This document shows, one piece after another, positions 51,773 to 57,852 of a DNA stretch of 57,852 nt (positions are counted from its first letter, which is position 1; each line of letters starts with the position of its first letter). The notes below the pieces were generated by a model. That model ran no database searches. It was not told the origin of the DNA and saw nothing but the letters and a program-made list of their open reading frames with translations. The DNA comes from an uncultured Ectothiorhodospiraceae bacterium (lineage in GTDB: Bacteria; Pseudomonadota; Gammaproteobacteria; CAMYNG01), in contig CAMYNG010000012.1 in assembly GCA_947259765.1 (NCBI GenBank), forward strand, positions 1 to 57,852. The letters run 5' to 3'. The translations under genes and the position numbers were made by a program.

Positions 51773-52954
51773 TTGCAGTTTACAAAGCATCTCGAAGAAC
51801 AGCTTGCCGCACGACGACGATCGGGCTTGTATCGGCATCGTCGGCAACTGGACTCCGCACAGTCCACCGAGGTGATATGTGACGGTAAACCTTATGTTAA
51901 CTTCAGCAGTAACGACTACCTGGGACTGGCAAATCATCCGGACGTCGTTGCCGCGTTTCAGGCGGCTGTCGATCGCTATGGTGTAGGCAGCGGCGCGGCG
52001 CATTTGATTTGTGGCCATATGCGCGTGCATCACCAGTTGGAAGAGGAGCTCGCCGAACTCGTCGGCCGACAGCGCGCCCTGCTTTTTTCTACCGGCTACA
52101 TGGCCAATCTCGGTGTAATCGCCGGCTTGCTTGATCGCCATGACGAAGTGCTACAGGACAAGCTCAATCATGCCTCCCTGCTCGATGCAGGGCAGTTGTC
52201 GCGCGCACGGCTGAGCCGCTATCAGCACGCCGATCCGGTGGCGCTCGATGCCCGCCTGCAGGCCAGCACAGCCCGATTTCGGCTTGTGACCACCGACGCC
52301 GTGTTCAGCATGGACGGCGATTTGGCACCACTACCCGAACTCGCCCAGGTCGCTGAAAAACATGACGCCATAATGATGATCGATGATGCACACGGTTTTG
52401 GCGTGCTGGGCGAAAACGGTGCCGGAAGTGTTGAGGAATTTGGCCTGAATGAAACACAGGTCCCGATTCTGATGGCTACGCTCGGCAAAGCGATGGGAAC
52501 CTTCGGCGCGTTTGTTGCCGGCAGTGAGACTTTGATCGAAAGTCTCATACAACAGGCCCGTAGTTACGTTTACACCACAGCAATGCCCCCCGCGATTGCT
52601 GCCGCAACATTGACCAGTATACGCCTGCTCGACGGTGAAGCCTGGCGGCGTGAAAAGCTTCGCAAGCTGGTGGATGGTTTTCGGCGCGGCGCGCAGGATC
52701 GGGGATTAACGCTGATGCCGTCCGGGACACCAATTCAGCCGTTGTTGGTCGGCGACGCGCGCCAGGCATTGGCGCTTGCTGCCGCGCTCGGACAGCGTGG
52801 TTTTCTGCTGCAAGCCATTCGGCCGCCCACCGTACCGCAGGGCAGCGCCCGCCTGCGAATCACCTTGTCGGCTGTTCACACAGAGAAACAGATTGATGGG
52901 CTGCTCGATGCCCTGGCTCAATTGATACCTGAAACACAAACCACGCAATGTTAA
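51773..52954 (+). CDS. bioF: 8-amino-7-oxononanoate synthase
   Basis: 393 residues if TTG 51773 is used (after GGGGGATCGGG), which gives the normal BioF N-terminus LEEQLAARRRSGLYRHRR; TTG 51737 or GTG 51740 would add 11-12 residues. PLP-binding lysine in LGKAMGTFGAF, catalytic aspartate/histidine in IDDAHGFGVLG, and NDYLGLANHPDV at the start of the fold. It condenses pimeloyl-ACP with alanine. It overlaps bioH by 7 bp. Confidence 0.95.
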   Translation: MQFTKHLEEQLAARRRSGLYRHRRQLDSAQSTEVICDGKPYVNFSSNDYLGLANHPDVVAAFQAAVDRYGVGSGAAHLICGHMRVHHQLEEELAELVGRQRALLFSTGYMANLGVIAGLLDRHDEVLQDKLNHASLLDAGQLSRARLSRYQHADPVALDARLQASTARFRLVTTDAVFSMDGDLAPLPELAQVAEKHDAIMMIDDAHGFGVLGENGAGSVEEFGLNETQVPILMATLGKAMGTFGAFVAGSETLIESLIQQARSYVYTTAMPPAIAAATLTSIRLLDGEAWRREKLRKLVDGFRRGAQDRGLTLMPSGTPIQPLLVGDARQALALAAALGQRGFLLQAIRPPTVPQGSARLRITLSAVHTEKQIDGLLDALAQLIPETQTTQC

Positions 52955-53757
52955 CCCAAAGCGAAAGCGTTACACCCTTATATGTAAGCCAGCTCGGGCA
53001 GGGCCAGGACGTGGTGTTATTACACGGTTGGGGATTGCACGGGGGTGTTTGGCAGGCACTTGCCGATCGACTCAGTCATCGCTTTCGTTTTCATATTCTT
53101 GATCTCCCGGGCCATGGTTACAGCCGGTTCGGTAAGGACGGTTTTGATCTTGATGCGGCCGTCGACGCGGTCGCTGAAACCGTGCAAGCTACCGGTGTGA
53201 AAAGTCCCGTATTGTTGGGCTGGTCTTTGGGGGGCTTGATCGGTTGGCAACTTGCGCGCCGTTATCCGGCGTTGTTCAGCGCGTTGGTTCTGGTTGCCAC
53301 CACGCCAAGTTTTGTATGCCGAGCGCATTGGCCTTTCGGTATGCCGCCAGCCGATCTGGAATTGTTCGCACAACAATTACACGCTGATTACCGGTTAACC
53401 GTGTTACGGTTTCTTGCGTTACAGGCAAAGGGGGATAAATACGCCCGGCAAAATACCCGCCAGCTTCGTGAAAGTGTGTTTGCCCGTGGCGAGCCCAGCG
53501 CGGTTGCGCTGGCTTCGGGTCTGGATATTCTGCGCACGACCGATTTGACTACAGGTTTTTCAGACAGTGCTCCGCCTACATTGCTGCTGGGTGGTCAGCG
53601 CGACGTGCTCGTTTCTCCCAAGGCCTTACAAGCCACAGCCGGACAAACTAACAATGCTCGGTTGAGCTTGATCGCAGGTGCGGGGCACGCGCCGTTCTTA
53701 TCTCACCCCGACGAATTCATCGCTCAATTAGAGGCATTTCTCCCGCATGCAGGCTGA
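52948..53757 (+). CDS. bioH: pimeloyl-ACP methyl ester esterase
   Basis: 269-residue alpha/beta hydrolase: oxyanion LLHGWGLHGGVWQ, nucleophile elbow LLGWSLGGLIGW (GxSxG), an aspartate in GGQRDVLVS and the histidine in AGHAPFLSHP. BioH frees pimeloyl-ACP from its methyl ester after chain elongation. Position between bioF and bioC and overlaps on both sides support the assignment. Confidence 0.93.
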   Translation: MLTQSESVTPLYVSQLGQGQDVVLLHGWGLHGGVWQALADRLSHRFRFHILDLPGHGYSRFGKDGFDLDAAVDAVAETVQATGVKSPVLLGWSLGGLIGWQLARRYPALFSALVLVATTPSFVCRAHWPFGMPPADLELFAQQLHADYRLTVLRFLALQAKGDKYARQNTRQLRESVFARGEPSAVALASGLDILRTTDLTTGFSDSAPPTLLLGGQRDVLVSPKALQATAGQTNNARLSLIAGAGHAPFLSHPDEFIAQLEAFLPHAG

Positions 53758-54625
53758 CGAACTCAGGATTGACAAACGTCAGGTGCGGGCGGCATTCGAC
53801 CGGGCGGCCGTGCACTATGATGAAGTTGCCGTGCTGCAACGTGAAGTGGCCGATCGTATGCTGGAACGCCTGGATTATATCCGGGTATCGCCGCAGCGTA
53901 TTCTGGACGCGGGGGCGGGTACCGGATACTGCACGAAACTAATTTGTCATCGTTATCCATCCGCGCGACTTGAAGCGCTCGATATTTCTCACGCCATGCT
54001 TTGTCGGGCGCGCGGCGGAGTCACGATTTGGCAACGTTGGCGCGGCCGAACCGGCTATACCCAAGGCGATACCGAAAACCTGCCCTACGCCGATGCCAGC
54101 ATGGATGTGGTGGTTTCGAATCTAACGCTGCAATGGTGTACCGACTTGGATGCGACCTTCAGCGAATTTCGTCGCGTGCTTAAGCCGAACGGCCTGTTAA
54201 TGTTTACATCCTTCGGTCCGGATACATTAATGGAACTACGTACTGCCTGGAATGCGGTTGACCAGTTTGTGCATGTTAACGGCTTTATCGATATGCACGA
54301 CGTCGGCGATGCGCTGCTGCGTGCCGGTTTTTCTGATCCGGTAATGGATGCCGAACGGATAACAGTGACCTATGCGACCGTGTTCAAGTTAATGCGCGAA
54401 CTGAAACAACTTGGCGCACACAATGTTACCGCCGGTCGCCCACGGGGACTGACCGGAAAACAAAAGCTGCAAAAACTGCAACAGGCCTATGAATTGATGC
54501 GAACGGATGGCGTGTTGCCGGCGACGCACGAAGTTGTTTATGGCCATGCCTGGATTACGCCCGAACAACCCGGACAAGACAAAGGGCGTGTTCCCGTTAG
54601 TGTTTCGCTGGACTCCATTCGCTAG
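53747..54625 (+). CDS. bioC: malonyl-ACP O-methyltransferase
   Basis: 292 residues. The SAM-binding motif is ILDAGAGTGYCTKLI, with the acidic LEALDISHAML strand, then DVVVSNLTLQW and VLKPNGLLMFTSFGPDT, typical of BioC. It methylates malonyl-ACP to start pimelate synthesis. The start lies inside bioH (11-bp overlap), so it is coupled. Confidence 0.94.
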   Translation: MQADELRIDKRQVRAAFDRAAVHYDEVAVLQREVADRMLERLDYIRVSPQRILDAGAGTGYCTKLICHRYPSARLEALDISHAMLCRARGGVTIWQRWRGRTGYTQGDTENLPYADASMDVVVSNLTLQWCTDLDATFSEFRRVLKPNGLLMFTSFGPDTLMELRTAWNAVDQFVHVNGFIDMHDVGDALLRAGFSDPVMDAERITVTYATVFKLMRELKQLGAHNVTAGRPRGLTGKQKLQKLQQAYELMRTDGVLPATHEVVYGHAWITPEQPGQDKGRVPVSVSLDSIR

Positions 54626-54653
54626 TCGTGACTCAAATTTTTCCAATAAATTA

Positions 54654-55355
54654 ATGAGTACCGGAATTTTTATCAGCGGGACGGACACGGAAGTGGGTAA
54701 GACCGCCGTCGCACGATTGCTGGTGCATGAAATTAAGGATCGTGGTTTGCGTTGTGCTGCGATGAAGCCGGTGGCAAGTGGCGCGATGCAATACGGACAA
54801 CAACTTCGTAATGACGATGCCTTGCAGTTGCAGGCAGCGAGCGGTTTGGACCTGCCTTATGAATTGGTTAATCCTTATGTCTTTAAGCCGGCAATTGCCC
54901 CCCATATCGCTGCGGCAATGGCCAATACGGAAATCAGGCTCGAGGTAATTCAGTCGTGCTATACGCAATTACAAAAACAGGCGGATTTCGTCGTCGTCGA
55001 GGGTGTGGGTGGATGGTTGGTACCGCTCGGGCCGACCAGTGACATGGCCGATGTGGTGTTGATGATGGGTTTGCCTGTAATAATGGTGGTTGGCCTGCGA
55101 CTCGGATGCTTGAATCATGCGCTGCTCACGCAGGAAAGTATCGCGTCACATGGCGGACACCTTGTCGGCTGGGTGGCTAATGGCATTGCCCCCGAGCTGC
55201 AAAACACTGAAGAAGTGATCGGTACACTGCGGGCGCGATTACGTGCCCCTTGTTTGGGTGTGTTTGGTTTTTGTGAAACAGATTTTGAAACACGTTTTCG
55301 CGGCGTGTTGGACATGGACGTACTTAGCCCGTTGTTAAAAACCCGAAATTTTTGA
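54654..55355 (+). CDS. bioD: dethiobiotin synthetase
   Basis: 233 residues from ATG 54654. P-loop ISGTDTEVGKTAVARLL, the substrate region MKPVASGA and FVVVEGVGGWLVPL match BioD. It closes the ureido ring before BioB acts. Last gene of the operon; the spacing after bioC is 28 bp. Confidence 0.95.
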   Translation: MSTGIFISGTDTEVGKTAVARLLVHEIKDRGLRCAAMKPVASGAMQYGQQLRNDDALQLQAASGLDLPYELVNPYVFKPAIAPHIAAAMANTEIRLEVIQSCYTQLQKQADFVVVEGVGGWLVPLGPTSDMADVVLMMGLPVIMVVGLRLGCLNHALLTQESIASHGGHLVGWVANGIAPELQNTEEVIGTLRARLRAPCLGVFGFCETDFETRFRGVLDMDVLSPLLKTRNF

Positions 55356-55537
55356 ATTTAGTACTTGGCAAAATCACGTAGCTTTTGTATGTTTTTGTTT
55401 GTCGCCTGCACAGGACGACTCAATGCGAAGTGGAATTGTAAAAGTAGAATGCAGTTAAATAAGAAAGTAAGAATATTATTAAAAGCTGTTAATGTTTCGC
55501 TTTATAAGCCTATTCCTAGAATTTGTTGCGGTGCCAG

Positions 55538-56044
55538 ATGGCTTGCTTTAGCATCCAAAACCGCTTAGCAAAATACCGAAACGGAGTGAGGGTCCGGTGT
55601 GATTGTCACCGAGCCGAACGACCAACTGGCGGAACACCGATTCGGAACACGGTATTGATTTTTGTCGGTATTTTTTTTGTATCGGCGGTGATAGCGGTCG
55701 GATTTGCCGTTTTGGGTTTGTGGCTTATTCTGCCGTTTACCGGGCTTGAGTTGATTCTCGTCGCAGTGGTCTTTTACCGTTGCGCGTTACAAGCCAAAGA
55801 TTACGAAGTCATCGCGATAGATGATGACGAAATTATAATTAAGCGGGGTTGCCGCAGCCCGGGGGAGTCAATCAGCTTTCAGCGATATTGGGCACGCGTT
55901 CGGCTAGTGCCACCCGAGCGACGCAACGAAGCCACCCGCCTGGTCGTTTCCTCACATGGACGAAGTATCGAGGTCGGCGCCTGGCTAAACGAATTTGAAA
56001 GAAAAAATCTGGCGGATGATCTTTCCCGTCTGATAAACGAATAA
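55538..56044 (+). CDS. DUF2244-like membrane protein preceding the oxidase genes
   Basis: About 168 residues from ATG 55538 (TTG 55523 and GTG 55586 also in frame). Two membrane helices (about 44-64, VLIFVGIFFVSAVIAVGFAV; 66-85, WLILPFTGLELILVAVVFY) are followed by a cytoplasmic domain with EVGAWLNEFERKNLADDL, the DUF2244 pattern usually found next to coxB. The N-terminal 35 residues do not look like the family; a better start (GTG 55598, preceded by GGAGTGAGGG, giving VIVTEPNDQLAEHRF) exists in another frame, so a frameshift near 55645 is possible. Confidence 0.7.
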   Translation: MACFSIQNRLAKYRNGVRVRCDCHRAERPTGGTPIRNTVLIFVGIFFVSAVIAVGFAVLGLWLILPFTGLELILVAVVFYRCALQAKDYEVIAIDDDEIIIKRGCRSPGESISFQRYWARVRLVPPERRNEATRLVVSSHGRSIEVGAWLNEFERKNLADDLSRLINE

Positions 56045-56139
56045 GCAGAACAAATAAAGTTTAAACGGGAATAAGTAAATTTAATTTTTTCAAAACTGAA
56101 ATATAAAAATCGAAGTACCCCAACTTGAGAGGAAACGGT

Positions 56140-57300
56140 ATGTCTGCGCGTAAGACGATAAGAAACCTGGGCATAGTGCTGCTCGCCGCACTAATGCTGG
56201 GGCCAGGCACAACACTTGCCGGATACGGTGATGTGCTGAATATGCCCCAGAGCGTGACCGAGATCGGCCGGGAAATATATGGTTTGCACATGTTGGTCTT
56301 CTGGATTGTGACCATCGTTGGTATCGGTGTGTTTGGCGTGATGATCTATTCCATCATTTACCACCGCAAGTCGAAAGGTGTAACGCCGGCGAGTTTCCAC
56401 GAGAGCACCACAGTCGAAATTATCTGGACAACCATTCCCTTCATTATCCTGATTGCCATAGCAGTGCCGGCAACCAAGACGTTACTTGCATATGAAGATT
56501 CCTCAAATGCCGACGTCACGATCAAGGCCACAGGCTGGCAGTGGAAATGGGAATATGAATATCTGGATGAGGGGATTCAGTTCTTTAGTAAACTTGATGC
56601 CGAGAGTGAAAAGGCGCGGGAACGAAATTCCGGAATTGATCCACGCTCGGTTCCTGATTACCTGGTTAACGTCGACAATCCCATCGTGGTTCCCGTAAAC
56701 AAAAAGGTCCGCATTTTAACGACCGCCGCAGACGTGATTCATGCCTGGTGGGTGCCTGATTTAGCCGTGAAGCGTGACGCCATTCCAGGCTTTATTAACG
56801 AATCCTGGTTTATGGCGGAAGAGGTCGGTGTTTATCGCGGTCAATGCGCTGAACTGTGCGGCAAGGACCATGGCTTTATGCCGATTGTAGTCGATGTCAG
56901 AAGCGAGGCTGATTACAAGAAGTGGGTTGTGGCAAGTCAGGCAAAAGCCAAGGCAGCCAAGGCCGAGGCAATGGCGGCAGCCGGTAAGACGTATAAATTG
57001 GACAAGCTGATGGCCGATGGTGAAAAAGTATACAACGCCAGTTGCGCCGCGTGTCACCAACCTACAGGGCAAGGAATTCCGGGTGTATTCCCATCCCTGA
57101 TTAAGTCGCCCCTTATCACAGGCGACAAGTTGGGACATATCAAAATCGTAGTCAACGGTACGCCTGGCACTGCGATGCAAGCGTTCGGTGGGCAGCTTTC
57201 TGCTTACGATATTGCAGCCGTGGTGACCTATGAGCGCAACGCTTGGGGGAACGACAGCGGCGATGTGATTCAACCATCTGACATTCAGTCAGCGAAATGA
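56140..57300 (+). CDS. coxB: cytochrome c oxidase subunit II with fused cytochrome c domain (caa3 type)
   Basis: 386 residues from ATG 56140, with GAGAGGAAAC upstream. A signal peptide precedes two membrane helices (about 46-70 and 90-110). The CuA domain has the quinol/water-side GWQWKWEYEY and the copper ligands in CAELCGKDHGFM (about 235-246). A C-terminal cytochrome c domain follows, with CAACH near 302 and a methionine ligand candidate in GTAMQAF, typical of caa3-type oxidases. An Ala/Lys-rich linker joins the two. coxA follows 23 bp later. Confidence 0.95.
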   Translation: MSARKTIRNLGIVLLAALMLGPGTTLAGYGDVLNMPQSVTEIGREIYGLHMLVFWIVTIVGIGVFGVMIYSIIYHRKSKGVTPASFHESTTVEIIWTTIPFIILIAIAVPATKTLLAYEDSSNADVTIKATGWQWKWEYEYLDEGIQFFSKLDAESEKARERNSGIDPRSVPDYLVNVDNPIVVPVNKKVRILTTAADVIHAWWVPDLAVKRDAIPGFINESWFMAEEVGVYRGQCAELCGKDHGFMPIVVDVRSEADYKKWVVASQAKAKAAKAEAMAAAGKTYKLDKLMADGEKVYNASCAACHQPTGQGIPGVFPSLIKSPLITGDKLGHIKIVVNGTPGTAMQAFGGQLSAYDIAAVVTYERNAWGNDSGDVIQPSDIQSAK

Positions 57301-57323
57301 TTTTGGCGCGGAGGAATTAGAAA

Positions 57324-57852
57324 ATGAGTTCACATGACGATCACGGTCCAGCCAAAGGCATAACACGCTGGCTGTTTACGACCAACCATAAGGACATTGG
57401 TACCTTATACCTTTGGTTCTCTTTCATCATGCTCTTGATCGGTGGGGCCATGGCAATGGTCATCCGTGCGGAACTGATGTTTCCGGGAATTCAGGTGGTG
57501 GATCCCAACTTCTTTAACATGATGACCACCCTGCATGGCCTGATTATGGTGTTCGGCGCCATTATGCCCGCCACTGTGGGGCTGGCGAACTGGCTCATCC
57601 CAATGATGATCGGTGCGCCGGATATGGCTCTGCCGCGCATGAATAACTGGAGCTTCTGGATCCTGCCGTTCGCAGGCACCATGCTTCTGGCGCCCATGTT
57701 CATGGGTTCCGATTTCATGGCAGGTAACGGTCCGGCGTTCGGCTGGACGTTCTACGAGCCGCTGTCCGGTCAGTACAACAATTTGGCGTATTTTATTTTC
57801 GCCGTACACTTGCTGGGCCTGTCATCCATTATGGGTTCCATCAACATCATTG
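57324..57852 (+). CDS. coxA: cytochrome c oxidase subunit I (5' part, runs off the window)
   Basis: 176 codons from ATG 57324, with GAGGAATT upstream; no stop before the window ends. WLFTTNHKDIGTLYLWFSF opens subunit I; the first haem a ligand lies in MTTLHGLIMVF, and NWLIPMMIGAPDMALPRMNN (last part) and GMxSINI-type helix sequence follow. It is the catalytic subunit of the haem-copper oxidase, co-transcribed with coxB. Confidence 0.96.
   Translation, partial: MSSHDDHGPAKGITRWLFTTNHKDIGTLYLWFSFIMLLIGGAMAMVIRAELMFPGIQVVDPNFFNMMTTLHGLIMVFGAIMPATVGLANWLIPMMIGAPDMALPRMNNWSFWILPFAGTMLLAPMFMGSDFMAGNGPAFGWTFYEPLSGQYNNLAYFIFAVHLLGLSSIMGSINII

Noticed and set aside
55365-55568. 67-codon frame between bioD and the DUF2244 gene
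   Set aside because: No similarity, no ribosome binding site and AT-rich intergenic composition; more likely a promoter region.

Overview
The window looks like the chromosome of a gammaproteobacterium with a respiratory, probably facultatively chemolithotrophic, lifestyle. The basis is the housekeeping order (yicC-gmk-rpoZ-spoT-ridA-recG-ubiC-ubiA), an MSHA-type pilus assembly cluster, a bioBFHCD operon, a Rof homologue and a caa3-type oxidase. Genus-level placement is not possible from the sequence alone. No tRNA, rRNA or CRISPR was seen.

Layout. (1) 1-2300, accessory: decayed C-terminus of an IS110-family transposase, a small tyrosine-phosphatase-like protein and a RES/Xre toxin-antitoxin pair. 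(2) 2305-6079: a secreted protein with the histidine/methionine copper-ligand pattern of peptidylglycine hydroxylating monooxygenase, divergent from an RstA/RstB-like two-component system, with a near-perfect RstA-type box between them. (3) 6142-11239: a minus-strand CHAD / ParA-like / atypical pyruvate kinase operon plus a small membrane protein. (4) 11516-15794: NnrS, a small cytochrome c and modABC.

(5) 15795-23800 is the most striking part: a probable extracellular electron transfer system. On the plus strand lie a secreted six-heme protein (choice-of-anchor V-like domain, two PKD domains, five tandem cytochrome c domains joined by proline linkers, poly-Asp tail), a one-heme lipoprotein, a ten-heme MtrA/DmsE-type cytochrome and an MtrB/PioB-type outer-membrane barrel. 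Converging on the minus strand are a CymA/NapC-type tetraheme quinol dehydrogenase and a diheme periplasmic cytochrome. Together they could carry electrons between the quinone pool and the outside of the cell. No MtrC/OmcA-type decaheme protein is present. Both transcription units start with an FNR/CRP-like palindrome 31 bp (centre to centre) from a -10-like element, which suggests coordinate control by oxygen or redox state.

(6) 23915-32632, minus strand: Ser/Thr kinase, PP2C phosphatase, rph, rdgB, secreted serine protease, membrane FHA protein, hemW, CPXCG protein, Rof, cupin and ROK kinase. (7) 32822-41571, plus strand: the housekeeping block above, interrupted after spoT by a perfect 30-bp inverted repeat. 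(8) 41735-48746: MSHA pilus assembly genes mshI to mshN, followed not by mshE but by a frameshifted outer-membrane protein gene. (9) 49540-55355: comF divergent from a biotin operon (membrane protein-bioB-bioF-bioH-bioC-bioD) with a possible BirA operator. (10) 55538-57852: DUF2244 protein, coxB with a fused cytochrome c domain, and the start of coxA, which runs off the window.
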